Positions 1 to 8,485 are shown, counted from the stretch's first letter. The stretch: 64,000 nt of DNA from Selenomonas sp963528755 (GCF_963528755.1 NZ_CAURXA010000002.1:248001-312000), one strand, 5' to 3'. Notes: generated from the letters alone by a model not told the origin. A program made the numbers and translations.

Positions 1-400
1 GTCCGAGAAACGGCGATACATACGATGCACCCGCTCGTGCGGCCAGGAGCGCCTGCGCCGCATTGAAGATCAGCGTGACGTTCGTCTTGACGCCCTCGGC
101 GGAGAGGATTTTCACGGCTTTCAGCCCTTCGGTCGTCATCGGAATTTTCACAACCATGTTCTCATGGATTGCCGCGATCTCACGCCCTTCGGCGACCATG
201 CCCGCGGCGTCCGTCGTCGTCGCCTTGACTTCGCCGCTGATCGGTCCCCCGATAATCGAAGCGATCTCCTCGATCACCTCGCGAAAATCCCGACCCTCCT
301 TGGCGATCAGGGAAGGATTCGTCGTCACGCCCGCAATGACGCCCATTTCGTTCGCCTTGCGTATGTCCTCCACCTTCGCCGTATCAAGAAAGAACTTCAT
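1..400 (-). CDS. Transaldolase / fructose-6-phosphate aldolase-like protein, 3' end cut by window
   Basis: The first 133 residues of a small class I aldolase of the transaldolase/FSA family are visible; the rest lies beyond the window start. The family makes or breaks the C3-C4 bond of fructose 6-phosphate, or transfers dihydroxyacetone between sugar phosphates, in the cytoplasm. The N-terminus MKFFLDTAKVEDIRKANEMG and the motif GVTTNPSLIAKEG (about 24-36) are typical, and the Schiff-base lysine sits at residue 85 in VVKIPMT, the position used by FSA enzymes. The ATG at 398-400 follows a GGAGG. Sequence alone does not separate transaldolase from fructose-6-phosphate aldolase activity. Confidence 0.9.
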   Translation of the reverse strand, partial: MKFFLDTAKVEDIRKANEMGVIAGVTTNPSLIAKEGRDFREVIEEIASIIGGPISGEVKATTTDAAGMVAEGREIAAIHENMVVKIPMTTEGLKAVKILSAEGVKTNVTLIFNAAQALLAARAGASYVSPFLG

Positions 401-453
401 CCGCACGCCTCCTTTTTTAGCGATTACAAATGATTGTTGTCTTTATGTTGTGC

Positions 454-482
454 ATTATATCATTTATTATTGGCGATTGCAA
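454..482 (-). promoter_or_regulatory. Putative sigma-70 promoter of the transaldolase gene
   Basis: On the minus strand TTGCAA and a perfect TATAAT are separated by 17 bases, about 55 bases upstream of the transaldolase start, in an AT-rich gap. The -35 box is weak. Confidence 0.5.
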
Positions 483-579
483 GATATTTTGCGAAAATTC
501 TTTGCTATTTTTATAGAATAGGTAAATGGTAATAGATAAAATTCAATATGATACAATAATTTTAGAAGGATAAAAAAGA

Positions 580-613
580 AACCGCTGCATGAACGTCATT
601 TCACGCAGCGGTT
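580..613 (-). terminator. Rho-independent terminator behind the 712-1521 gene
   Basis: The 9-bp stem AACCGCTGC/GCAGCGGTT has a 16-base loop. Read on the minus strand it is followed by TTTCTTTTTT. It lies about 100 bases past the stop of the upstream gene. The 401-711 gap holds only this terminator and the promoter above. Confidence 0.75.
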
Positions 614-711
614 CCTTTAGCGGTATACGTTTATACGTTGGTTGTAACGCATCGTTCGGGGTGAAAAACGAGTCATCGACGGTTCCGTGGCATGCGGGAT
701 ACGTGAAGCGC

Positions 712-1521
712 CTACCGGCTCAATACGAACATTGCAAAGAGAAGCGGCAAAAGAAGCGTGCCGAGCGCCGCCATGGCCAAGAGGCTCACGCGCAGCCATG
801 AGGTCGGCAGCTCGCCTCGCACGCGTCCGGTCTGCCCGTTGACATGGATGACATAAGTTGTTCCGCCATGCACAAAGGAACATTCCCATAGCGGCAGCAG
901 GATGAGTTCGGGCACAAGATCGGGATAAGACGCCTCGACCGACTGCACGGATATGAGATCCGTGTCATACGCCTGCCCCAATTCCGCACGGATCCTCGAT
1001 CGGCACATTTCGAGAGCGGTCTTTTGTGCGATTTTCCACGCTTCTTCCCATGTGCGCGTACAAGCGGCGCGCGAAGCGTTCCCGACCGCTTCCGGCGCAT
1101 AGGCTTCGGCATCTGTCATATCGTAGGGGAAGAGTCCCGCCAAATGTGCGGTGGATGTGCAAGCGGAGCAGAGAAGCATGGCGCTGTCAAGATCATACGA
1201 GGATTCTCCGCGGATGGAGTGCCAATATGTATCGGTCTGCCAGTTGCCATCGCTGTCACGGAAATCTTCCTCCTCGCCCCACTCGCCCGTATAGGCGCAT
1301 TCCGCCGTTCCATAAAAGTACCAAAAGGGAACATAGATCGCGCGAAAAGCCCGCGGCTCGAGCACCGCATCGAATGCAGAGGAACGCTTCCACCAGGCAC
1401 CGCACAATGTATGGCGCGCCGCCCGGCATGCCGCATCTTGCGTGATACGAAACCCAACGATGCTGTCGGGAATTGGCTCGGATCCGGCCGACATTCGGGA
1501 TGTATGTTTAAGGATCTCCAT
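712..1521 (-). CDS. Unknown membrane-anchored protein, similar to the C-terminal part of zinc-ribbon membrane proteins
   Basis: This 269-residue protein has one C-terminal hydrophobic segment (about 245-268). The block YVPFWYFYGTAECAYTGEW and the later ELILLPLWECSFVHGGTTYV and NGQTGRVRGELP resemble the conserved half of bacterial proteins often labelled TFIIB-type zinc ribbon-containing protein. The N-terminal zinc ribbon of those proteins is absent, so it may be a shortened relative. No catalytic motif is recognised. The ATG at 1521 was chosen because AAGAAGGTG lies 7 bases upstream; a start further upstream is possible. It appears monocistronic. Confidence 0.6.
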   Translation of the reverse strand: MEILKHTSRMSAGSEPIPDSIVGFRITQDAACRAARHTLCGAWWKRSSAFDAVLEPRAFRAIYVPFWYFYGTAECAYTGEWGEEEDFRDSDGNWQTDTYWHSIRGESSYDLDSAMLLCSACTSTAHLAGLFPYDMTDAEAYAPEAVGNASRAACTRTWEEAWKIAQKTALEMCRSRIRAELGQAYDTDLISVQSVEASYPDLVPELILLPLWECSFVHGGTTYVIHVNGQTGRVRGELPTSWLRVSLLAMAALGTLLLPLLFAMFVLSR

Positions 1522-1790
1522 CCGTGCACCTTCTTTCAAAAATGATACCGATGACATGCATCCTTGCAGAGAGCGTGGAAATGCGTGCAAGGATAGGATA
1601 GCATCGAATCACCTTGGCGGCAAGACGGAATTTCATATGCGCGATAAAAGCGTCTCCCCGGGGATAAAATACTTCTCAGATATCCGTAAATTTCCTGGAC
1701 ATCGTCTCATCCAGCGGTTCAGTTTAACGAGGCGCTTGCAACGATTAAACTGCAATTTGCCGAACATAGCCATACGAGAAAATATGATAT
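1522..1790. other. Gap between membrane-protein gene and IS element, no intact gene
   Basis: No supported gene is present. On the plus strand one frame reads QFNEALATIKLQFAEHSHTR just before the IS end, after an in-frame stop. It could be a gene remnant interrupted by the insertion, but it is too short to identify. Confidence 0.4.
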
Positions 1791-1824
1791 TGTCAAGATC
1801 AGTTGACAAATTCCCCACAAGGAA
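1791..1824 (+). repeat. Left terminal inverted repeat of the IS3 element
   Basis: It reads TGTCAAGATC-AGTTGACAAA-TTCCCCACAAGGAA. With a one-base gap it matches the complement of the right end, sharing the cores AGTTGACAA and CAAGGAA. Confidence 0.65.
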
Positions 1825-1832
1825 ATGAAATC

Positions 1833-2741
1833 TTAAGAAACTACGTCCAGGGAATCATAGAACTGTTGGCGTTTCACCATCGGAGGAAGTCCGCCATTTC
1901 TTGAACAAATTCGGCGGTTGTTCCAATAGCTCATGAAATATCGCCAAATTAACACCTTCAATTCTTCCGTCGTCACCTTTTGCGTGTCATAACGACCATA
2001 AAGCAGTTCCGACTTCATTCGAGCCCACATGCTCTCACAGCGTGCGTTGTCATGACAGCGACCACCAGCGCTGTTCATGCTTTGCTGAATCCCGTAGTCT
2101 TGAACAGCTTTTCGATATAACTGACTCGTATATTGGCTGCCGCGATCGGAATGCAGAATTGCCCCTTTGAGTTTCGGATAGGAAAGCATAGCGTTAGCGA
2201 GCATCTTGACACACAAGGGGGCTTTCATGTTCGTATCCACGGAAAGACCGAGTACACCAGAGTCAAAGCAATCGAAGAGCGCTGAAATATAGAGTTTTCC
2301 ATCACATGCCTTGATTTCCGTCACGTCCGTAATGCATTTGGAAAGAGGCGTATCGGCATGAAAATCGCGCCGCAGAAGATCTTCCGACATTTGTGCCGCT
2401 CGATCTGCTTTGGTGATACCGTTCGGCTTTCGGTTGGGGCGATGGCTAAGTCCGATTTCTTCCATGACGCGGTAAACCGTTCGCCCGCTCGGGATATGGA
2501 CGCCTTCCGGCTGCTTGATTTTGAGTGCTTGCCACATGCGGATTCTTCCGTAGGTGTCATTGCATTCATCCTCCGCATGAATCTGCATCATGGCATCGGC
2601 TAGCGCCTGATATTTCCACGGACGATCTTTGTTTGACAAGTACTGATAGAATCCCTGCCTCGTGATATCGAGAATCTTGCAATAGAAGCTGATGTTTCCT
2701 TTGATTGCGCCATCTGAGGTCTTGATCGCGATGAAATTCAT
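1833..2741 (-). CDS. IS3-family transposase OrfB (DDE integrase)
   Basis: This 302-residue protein is the catalytic subunit of the IS3-family transposase, which cuts and joins the element ends. An HTH_21-type N-terminal region is followed by an rve integrase core. The DDE triad is visible: D in CITDVTEI, D in LHSDRGSQYTS, and E in HDNARCESMW about 35 residues later. Its ATG overlaps the orfA stop as ATGA, so the two may be translationally coupled; many IS3 elements also make an OrfAB fusion by frameshifting. The length is normal. Confidence 0.92.
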   Translation of the reverse strand: MNFIAIKTSDGAIKGNISFYCKILDITRQGFYQYLSNKDRPWKYQALADAMMQIHAEDECNDTYGRIRMWQALKIKQPEGVHIPSGRTVYRVMEEIGLSHRPNRKPNGITKADRAAQMSEDLLRRDFHADTPLSKCITDVTEIKACDGKLYISALFDCFDSGVLGLSVDTNMKAPLCVKMLANAMLSYPKLKGAILHSDRGSQYTSQLYRKAVQDYGIQQSMNSAGGRCHDNARCESMWARMKSELLYGRYDTQKVTTEELKVLIWRYFMSYWNNRRICSRNGGLPPMVKRQQFYDSLDVVS

Positions 2742-3076
2742 GCGTTCGTTTTTGTTGACTTCAGACGGCTGGCGGCGAAAAAAGCGCTTGCTTCTTCCAG
2801 AAAGTCGTTCTCTTTCTTTAGCCGCCGAATCTCTTTATCCTGCGCTTTGAGTTGTGCACGAAGCTGGGTGATTTCTTCATGCAGGGACATGGCGCTCGTG
2901 GGTGTTTGTGTACCGTGTCCAAGATCAAGATATCCCATACGGTGGGCACGGCTCCACGTGTACATGGTGTTTTTTGAAATCCCCAATTCACTAGCAGCCT
3001 TCGCCTGACCGATTTCTTGGGCGAGTTTTACTGCTTGAACTTTGAACTCGTGATCATATTGCTTGTTTGTTGCCAT
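2738..3076 (-). CDS. IS3-family transposase OrfA (HTH protein)
   Basis: This 112-residue protein has an N-terminal helix-turn-helix of the HTH_8 type (QYDHEFKVQAVKLAQEIG, then ASELGISKNTMYTWSRAHR). A leucine-zipper-like coiled coil follows (ITQLRAQLKAQDKEIRRLKK), as in OrfA proteins, which bind the terminal repeats and assemble with OrfB. The ATG at 3076 has GGAGAGGTC upstream. The coding strand carries a run of six T followed by C near the 3' end, a possible slip site for making OrfAB. Confidence 0.9.
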   Translation of the reverse strand: MATNKQYDHEFKVQAVKLAQEIGQAKAASELGISKNTMYTWSRAHRMGYLDLGHGTQTPTSAMSLHEEITQLRAQLKAQDKEIRRLKKENDFLEEASAFFAASRLKSTKTNA

Positions 3077-3112
3077 TTTGACCTCTCCTTCTCATCGTTC
3101 ATTATACATCTA

Positions 3113-3147
3113 TTCCTTGCGAAGAAGTTGTCAACTTTATTTATACA
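3113..3147 (-). repeat. Right terminal inverted repeat of the IS3 element
   Basis: On the minus strand it reads TGTATAAATAA-AGTTGACAAC-TTCTTCGCAAGGAA. It pairs imperfectly with the left end and lies just upstream of orfA. Confidence 0.65.
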
Positions 3148-3282
3148 ACATCACTTCACACCTACGCGCATCTTTATCCGCAAGAGCGTGATGAAGCATT
3201 GGACATCATGGAAAAGGATGTAACCATCAGCTTCCCGACAAAGCAGAAAAATGCAGACGCCCCTCCTCCGCCTTCTCCCTAA
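3148..3282 (+). pseudogene. C-terminal remnant of a tyrosine recombinase (phage-type integrase)
   Basis: Directly outside the right IS end the plus strand reads TSLHTYAHLYPQERDEALD and continues for 44 codons to a TAA. TxLxTYxHLYP is the usual block carrying the catalytic tyrosine of phage and transposon integrases, and 30-40 residues typically follow. No start or other integrase motif (Arg, His-x-x-Arg boxes) is found nearby, so only the tail is left, apparently cut off by the IS insertion. The assignment rests on one short motif. Confidence 0.5.
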
Positions 3283-3322
3283 AATTATTTTCGGGGGTCA
3301 TACGGGGGGCACGGGGCAAAAC

Positions 3323-3365
3323 AAAAACCAGCAAACCCTTATATTTCAAGGGATTGCTGGTTTTT
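3323..3365 (-). terminator. Bidirectional terminator downstream of guaA
   Basis: The stem AACCAGCAA-CCCTT/AAGGG-TTGCTGGTT is flanked by A5 on the left and T5 on the right. It lies 6 bases past the guaA stop and can act on both strands. Confidence 0.85.
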
Positions 3366-3370
3366 GGAAA

Positions 3371-4924
3371 CTACTCGAACTCGATCGTCCCCGGCGGCTT
3401 GCCTGTGCAGTCGTAGAGCACGCGGTTGACGCCCTTGACCTCGTTGACGATGCGGCTCGTGACCTTCTGCAAGACGTCCCAAGGGAGAGGCGCGCTCTCA
3501 GCGGTCATGAAGTCGCTCGTGAGGACGGCTCTGAGCGCTATGGCATGGTCGTACGTCCTGCCGTCGCCCATGACGCCGACGCTTCGCATGTTCGTGAGCG
3601 CGGCGAAGTATTGACCGAGTGTCTTGTCGATGCCGGCTCTGGCGATCTCTTCGCGATAGATAGCATCGGCCTCCTGCACAATCTTGACCTTCTCCGCTGT
3701 GACCTCGCCGATGATGCGGATGCCGAGGCCGGGGCCGGGGAACGGCTGGCGATTGACGAGATGCTCGGGGATGCCAAGCTCGCGGCCAGCCTTTCGCACC
3801 TCGTCCTTGAACAAGAGGCGCAGCGGCTCGACGATCTCCTTGAAGTCGACGCAGTCGGGCAGGCCGCCGACATTGTGGTGGCTCTTGATGACGGCGGACT
3901 TGCCGAGACCGCTCTCAATGACATCGGGATAGATCGTCCCCTGCACGAGGAAATCGACCTTGCCGATTTTCTTCGCTTCGGCTTCAAAGACACGGATGAA
4001 TTCCTCGCCGATGATCTTGCGCTTCTTCTCCGGCTCGGTCACGCCCTTGAGTTTTTCATAGAAACGCTCCTTGGCATCGACGCGGATAAAGTTCAAATCG
4101 TACGGGCCGTCCGCGCCGAACACGGCCTCGACCTCGTCGCCCTCGTCCTTTCTGAGGAGGCCGTGATCGACGAAGACGCACGTCAGCTGCTTGCCGATCG
4201 CCTTCGAAAGCAAGACCGCCGCCACGGAGGAGTCGACGCCGCCCGAAAGTGCACAGAGCGCCTTGCCCGCTCCGATCTTCTCGCGCAAAGCTTCAACCGT
4301 CGTCTTGACGAAGGACGACATCTGCCAATCGCCCTTGCACAGCGCGACGCGGCGCACAAAGTTTTCAAGGATCTTCGTGCCGTATTCCGTGTGCATGACC
4401 TCGGGATGGAACTGCACGGCATAGAGCTTTCGTGCCGCATCTTCCATCGCCGCGACGGGGCAGTTCGCTGTCTTTGCCGTCACGCGAAAGCCTTTGGGCG
4501 CTTCGGCGATGTAGTCGGTGTGACTCATCCAACAGACGCTCTTTTGCGGTACATCAGCGAAGAGCACGGACGCCCCGTCCGTAACTTGAAGCTCCGTCCT
4601 GCCGTACTCGCTGACAGGCGCCGTCTCAACCTTGCCGCCGAGTTTGTGTGCCATGAGCTGCGAACCGTAGCATATACCGAGGACGGGCACGCCAAGGGAG
4701 AAAATTTCCTCGCTGTACGTCGCAGAATCCTCCTTGTAGACGCTCTCGGGGCCGCCCGTAAAGATGATCGCCCTTGGCGCGAGCGCACGAAGCTTCTCCA
4801 GCGGGAGCGTATGCGGATGCACCTCGCAGTAGACGCTACACTCGCGCACGCGGCGCGCAATCAGTTGGTTGTACTGACCGCCAAAGTCCAGTACGACAAT
4901 CAATTCATGGCTATCCTTCTGCAA
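3371..4924 (-). CDS. guaA: GMP synthase (glutamine-hydrolysing)
   Basis: The enzyme converts XMP, glutamine and ATP to GMP in the cytoplasm. The 517 residues show a class I amidotransferase domain with nucleophile Cys in GICYGSQLMAH, followed by an ATP-pyrophosphatase P-loop (ALSGGVDSSVAAVLL). The C-terminal dimerisation domain holds VGVMGDGRTYDHAIALRAV, and the end PPGTIEFE is close to the family's PPATIEWE. I chose the TTG at 4922-4924 because GGAGG lies 7 bases upstream and no ATG is in frame nearby. A longer frame runs on upstream but is only the shadow of recX. It follows recX by 13 bases and is probably cotranscribed with recA-recX. Confidence 0.97.
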   Translation of the reverse strand: MQKDSHELIVVLDFGGQYNQLIARRVRECSVYCEVHPHTLPLEKLRALAPRAIIFTGGPESVYKEDSATYSEEIFSLGVPVLGICYGSQLMAHKLGGKVETAPVSEYGRTELQVTDGASVLFADVPQKSVCWMSHTDYIAEAPKGFRVTAKTANCPVAAMEDAARKLYAVQFHPEVMHTEYGTKILENFVRRVALCKGDWQMSSFVKTTVEALREKIGAGKALCALSGGVDSSVAAVLLSKAIGKQLTCVFVDHGLLRKDEGDEVEAVFGADGPYDLNFIRVDAKERFYEKLKGVTEPEKKRKIIGEEFIRVFEAEAKKIGKVDFLVQGTIYPDVIESGLGKSAVIKSHHNVGGLPDCVDFKEIVEPLRLLFKDEVRKAGRELGIPEHLVNRQPFPGPGLGIRIIGEVTAEKVKIVQEADAIYREEIARAGIDKTLGQYFAALTNMRSVGVMGDGRTYDHAIALRAVLTSDFMTAESAPLPWDVLQKVTSRIVNEVKGVNRVLYDCTGKPPGTIEFE

Positions 4925-4937
4925 GGCAAATCCTCCT

Positions 4938-5450
4938 TCATTCTTCTTCCTCTTCGGTGAAATCAGCGACGGCGGCGCGGCAGACGGCAGTCGAGAAGCC
5001 GCGCCGATAAAGATGCTGCAGCATTTTCTGCGCATCGGCATTTTTCTTGAAATGCAGGACAAGGCATCGCCCCGCCGCAGAGCGCTCGCGCTCAAAGGTA
5101 TCGTCCGGCACGCATTCGGCGACGAGCGCCGAGGGAAAGCCCTTCTGCATGAGCTTCGCCGTGATCTGGCGCACACTCTGGCGACTCTCTTCGTAAAGAA
5201 ACGCAAACTGGTGGCGGCACGCCTCCTCGTCGTCGAGATAGCCGCGCTCCGTCAATGTGGCGAGCGCCGCTTTGATTTCCTCCTCCTCATAGCCGCGCTG
5301 TGCGAGCTTTCGCGCGAGGTGCGCCGTGCTGTGTTCAGCACGCGCGAGGAGGTCGACCGCCTTCATCAGCGCCGTCTTCTCAATCTTCGTCCGCTGCCGC
5401 TTCCGGCTGTTTTCCTGTGGCTTCTCGCTCATTCTCGTCGTCGGGGACAC
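4938..5450 (-). CDS. recX: RecA regulatory protein RecX
   Basis: RecX binds RecA filaments and modulates recombination and the SOS response. The 170 residues show the tandem three-helix repeats of the family, for example ARKLAQRGYEEEEIKAALATL, LTERGYLDDEEA, FLYEESRQSVRQITAKLMQKG and MLQHLYRRGFS. The GTG at 5450 was chosen because GGGAGG stands 6 bases upstream, inside recA; the next Met (MSEKP) lacks a good site. The gene therefore overlaps the 3' end of recA by 71 bases in another frame, which suggests coupled expression. It ends in a Glu-rich tail (EEEEE). Confidence 0.93.
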   Translation of the reverse strand: MSPTTRMSEKPQENSRKRQRTKIEKTALMKAVDLLARAEHSTAHLARKLAQRGYEEEEIKAALATLTERGYLDDEEACRHQFAFLYEESRQSVRQITAKLMQKGFPSALVAECVPDDTFERERSAAGRCLVLHFKKNADAQKMLQHLYRRGFSTAVCRAAVADFTEEEEE

Positions 5451-6465
5451 GCTCTACCTCCCCATCTTTTGCTGCCGTCGCCTGCTCCATGAGCTTGGCG
5501 CGCACCTTCTCCTCGATCTCGGCGGCCAGCTCGGGCTTTTCTTTCAGAGCCTTCTTCGCATTTTCCTTGCCCTGGCCGAGGCGCGAACCGTCATAGGAAT
5601 ACCACGAGCCGCTCTTTTCGATGATGTCAAAGTCTGTCGCAATATCGAGCACCGTGCCGACGCGCGAGACGCCCTCGCCGTACATGATGTCGAACTCTGC
5701 CGTCTTGAAAGGAGGCGCAACCTTGTTCTTGACGACCCGGACCTTCGTGCGGTTGCCGATCATCTCCTGCCCCTGCATGATCTTGTCCGTCTTGCGCACG
5801 TCGAGGCGCACGGTCGAATAGAACTTCAGGGCACGGCCACCCGTCGTCGTCTCGGGGCTGCCGAACATGACACCGACCTTCTCACGAATCTGGTTGATGA
5901 AGACGGCGACCGTGCGCGACTTGCTGATGAATCCCGTGAGCTTTCGCATGGCGCGGCTCATGAGACGCGCGTGCATGCCGACGACCTGATCGCCCATATC
6001 GCCGTCGATCTCCGCCTTCGGCACGAGTGCCGCCACGGAGTCGACGACGATGATGTCAATCGCGCCGCTGCGCACGAGAGCGTCAACGATGTCAAGCGCC
6101 TGCTCGCCCGTATCGGGCTGCGAAATCAAAAGCTCGTCGATATTGACGCCGAGCTTCTTCGCATAGACGGGATCGAGCGCGTGCTCGGCATCAATGAATG
6201 CCGCGATGCCGCCATTCTTCTGCGCCTCAGCGATCATGTGCAAGGTGACCGTCGTCTTGCCCGAGCTTTCAGGGCCATAAACCTCGACGATGCGCCCGCG
6301 CGGCAGACCGCCGACGCCGAGCGCGACGTCGAGCGGCAGAATGCCCGTCGGAATCGTCTCCACGTTCATGTTTGCCGACGCCTCGCCAAGGCGCATGATC
6401 GATCCTTTGCCAAATTCTTTCTCTATATGCTTTAAGGCATTTGCCAAAGCTTCTTCTCTATCCAT
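5380..6465 (-). CDS. recA: Recombinase RecA
   Basis: RecA is the ATP-dependent strand-exchange protein and co-protease for LexA. The 361 residues show Walker A GPESSGKTT at 64-72, Walker B IIVVDSVAALVPKAE, the loop region MSRAMRKLTGFISKS, and NQIREKVGVMFGSPETTTGG. The C-terminal tail is acidic (DEDENER and similar). The ATG at 6465 follows GGAGGAG. The first four residues and overall length match the family. A promoter and a candidate SOS box lie upstream, and recX overlaps the 3' end. Confidence 0.99.
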   Translation of the reverse strand: MDREEALANALKHIEKEFGKGSIMRLGEASANMNVETIPTGILPLDVALGVGGLPRGRIVEVYGPESSGKTTVTLHMIAEAQKNGGIAAFIDAEHALDPVYAKKLGVNIDELLISQPDTGEQALDIVDALVRSGAIDIIVVDSVAALVPKAEIDGDMGDQVVGMHARLMSRAMRKLTGFISKSRTVAVFINQIREKVGVMFGSPETTTGGRALKFYSTVRLDVRKTDKIMQGQEMIGNRTKVRVVKNKVAPPFKTAEFDIMYGEGVSRVGTVLDIATDFDIIEKSGSWYSYDGSRLGQGKENAKKALKEKPELAAEIEEKVRAKLMEQATAAKDGEVERVPDDENEREATGKQPEAAADED

Positions 6466-6503
6466 AAAAGTATGATCTCCTCCTTCGATTGACTCTTTCC
6501 CCT

Positions 6504-6532
6504 ATTATATAGAACAGCGATTCTTTACGCAA
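6504..6532 (-). promoter_or_regulatory. recA promoter with candidate LexA (SOS) box
   Basis: On the minus strand TTGCGT and TATAAT are separated by 17 bases. The spacer contains GAAT-CGCT-GTTC (plus-strand 6512-6523), which differs at one base from a perfect GAAC-N4-GTTC palindrome, the core of the Firmicutes LexA operator. A repressor bound there would block polymerase. The position supports SOS control of recA-recX. Confidence 0.6.
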
Positions 6533-6573
6533 CGTCTTCAAAAAAGAAATCACTCGAAACGCAGTGATATGCA

Positions 6574-8397
6574 CTATTCCTCCCCCGCAAGCATCTTCGC
6601 CTGCGCGAGGAAGAAATTCTTCACGGCTTCCGCTGCAGGAAGCGTCATACCGTCGACGGCGGCAAGCTCCTCGACGCTCGCCGCCTTGAGCTTCGCGATC
6701 GTGCCGAAGTGATTCCAGAGCGCCTTACGCCGCTTGGGGCCGATGCCCGTGATATGGTCGAGTACGGAGACGAGATTGCGCTTGCCGCGCAGTTTGCGGT
6801 GGTAGGTGATGGCGAAGCGGTGCGCCTCGTCGCGAATACGCTCGATGAGGTAGAGCGCCTGGCTGCGGCGCGGCAGGATCACAGGATCGGAACTTCCCTC
6901 GGTGAAGATGTACTCGAACTGCTTGGCAAGCCCGACGACGGGCACGGTCAAGTGGCCTGCGCCACGAATGATTTCCAGTGCGGACGAAAGCTGTCCCTTG
7001 CCGCCGTCGATGATGATGAGGTCGGGCATTTCATCTTCCGCGAGCTTGGTGTAGCGACGCTCCGTCACCTCGCGCATCGAGAGGAAATCGTCGGGCTTTC
7101 CCTCGGCGCTTCGGATCTTAAAGCGCCGATAGTCGGACTTCTTCGGCAAGCCGCCCTCGAAGACGACCATCGAGGCGACCGTCTCCGAGCCTTGATTGTG
7201 CGAGATGTCGAAGCACTCCATGCGCATCGGCTCTTCCTTGAGTCCGAGATAGCGACCAAGCTCTCGAACCGCGCCGAGCGTCTGATCGTTCGCCTGCTCG
7301 ATGCGCGCGGCCTCATCCGCGATGTACTTTTCCGCGTTGGAGCGAGCCATTTCGACGACGTCGTGCTTCGTGCCGCGCTGCGGTACGGCGAGCGCCACCT
7401 TCGCCCCTTTGCGCTCGGCGAGCCAACCCTCCAAAAGTTCCGTCTCCTCGATGGGAAACGGCAGCAGGATCTCGCGCGGTACGAAAGCCGCGCGATGGTA
7501 GTACTGCTTCAAGAATGCCGTAAGAAGCGCCTCGTCCGTCTCCTCCTCACTGCCCGAGAGCAGAAAGTGCTCGCGCCCGACCATTTTGCCCGCACGTATG
7601 AGAAAGACCATGACGACCGCGCCCAGCCCCGATCGCGCCATGCCGATGGCATCCTGGTCGCCCGATCCCGTCACGATGTTCTGCTTTTCCGCCACCTTGC
7701 GCACGGCGGCGAGCTGATCGCGCAGACGCGCCGCCCGCTCGAAGTCGTAGTCCTCCGCCGCCTCCGTCATGCGGCGCGAAAGTTCCTTCTCCACCTGCTC
7801 CGTCCGACCTTCGAGGAACAGGCAGACCTCGCGGATCATCGCGCCGTACTCCTCCTTGTCCACCGGCTCGCAGCACGGCGCAAGACAGCGCTTGATGTGA
7901 TACTCCAAGCATGGGCGCTCGACCTTCATGTTCTTGCATGTGCGCAGCGGGAAGAGTCTCTTCAGGAGCTTCACGCTCTCGTGCATCGCGCCCGCCGACG
8001 TATAGGGGCCGAAGTAGCGCGAGCCATCCTTCGTGACGCGCCGCGTGACCACGACGCGCGGATACTCGTCGGCCAGCGTGACCTTGAGGTATGGATAGCT
8101 CTTGTCATCCTTGAGGCTGATGTTGTAGCGCGGGCGGTGCTTCTTGATGAGGTTGCATTCCAAGATCAGCGCCTCGACCTCCGAATGTGTGAGAATCGTC
8201 TCGAAGTCGGCAATCTTCGCGACCATAGCTCGCACCTTCGGCGCTTGATGCTTGCCGCTCTGAAAGTACTGCCGCACGCGGTTCTTGAGGACGACGGCCT
8301 TGCCAACGTAGATGATGCGCCCTTTCGCGTCCTTCATGATGTAAACGCCGGGCGAATCCGGCAGCAGCCTGAGCTTCTCTTCCACGATTTCCGTCAC
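6574..8397 (-). CDS. uvrC: Excinuclease ABC subunit C
   Basis: UvrC makes both incisions around a lesion in nucleotide excision repair after UvrAB loading. The 607 residues show an N-terminal GIY-YIG nuclease (PGVYIMKDAKG then IIYVGKA, about 16-36) and a cysteine cluster (CKNMKVERPCLEYHIKRCLAPC). A UVR domain contains EAAEDYDFERAARLRDQL, the RNase H-like 3'-side nuclease includes CFDISHNQGSETVASMVVFE and IIIDGGKGQLSS, and tandem helix-hairpin-helix motifs close the protein (ITGIGPKRRKALWNHFG). The start is a GTG (8395-8397) preceded by GAGGGG. Confidence 0.98.
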   Translation of the reverse strand: MTEIVEEKLRLLPDSPGVYIMKDAKGRIIYVGKAVVLKNRVRQYFQSGKHQAPKVRAMVAKIADFETILTHSEVEALILECNLIKKHRPRYNISLKDDKSYPYLKVTLADEYPRVVVTRRVTKDGSRYFGPYTSAGAMHESVKLLKRLFPLRTCKNMKVERPCLEYHIKRCLAPCCEPVDKEEYGAMIREVCLFLEGRTEQVEKELSRRMTEAAEDYDFERAARLRDQLAAVRKVAEKQNIVTGSGDQDAIGMARSGLGAVVMVFLIRAGKMVGREHFLLSGSEEETDEALLTAFLKQYYHRAAFVPREILLPFPIEETELLEGWLAERKGAKVALAVPQRGTKHDVVEMARSNAEKYIADEAARIEQANDQTLGAVRELGRYLGLKEEPMRMECFDISHNQGSETVASMVVFEGGLPKKSDYRRFKIRSAEGKPDDFLSMREVTERRYTKLAEDEMPDLIIIDGGKGQLSSALEIIRGAGHLTVPVVGLAKQFEYIFTEGSSDPVILPRRSQALYLIERIRDEAHRFAITYHRKLRGKRNLVSVLDHITGIGPKRRKALWNHFGTIAKLKAASVEELAAVDGMTLPAAEAVKNFFLAQAKMLAGEE

Positions 8398-8485
8398 TTG
8401 CTTCCCCTCGCTTTCCGCGTGCGTTGTTCAATGCTTGACGCGATATTATTCGCCGCGCAGCAGGAAATTCCTGCCGCGGCAGAGG

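Larger units (their letters stand above)
1791..3147 (-). mobile_element. IS3-family insertion sequence, about 1.36 kb
   Basis: The element contains overlapping orfA and orfB of the IS3 type between imperfect terminal inverted repeats of about 35 bases that begin with TGT. The size suits the family. Both reading frames are intact and no stop or frameshift is visible, so the element may still be mobile. I do not see a clean 3-4 bp target duplication with these ends, so the exact tips may be a few bases off. Confidence 0.8.

Noticed and set aside
712..1590. Start of the membrane-protein gene further upstream at 1590
   Set aside because: The upstream codons have no ribosome site, while AAGAAGGTG lies at good distance from the ATG at 1521.
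3251..4960. Long plus-strand open frame of 569 codons opposite guaA
   Set aside because: It is the mirror of guaA in GC-rich DNA; the minus strand encodes an unmistakable GMP synthase, and the plus frame has no recognisable motif or ribosome site.
3371..5206. GuaA with a 94-residue N-terminal extension
   Set aside because: The extension is in-frame read-through opposite no signal and overlaps recX in another frame; homology begins just after the TTG at 4924.
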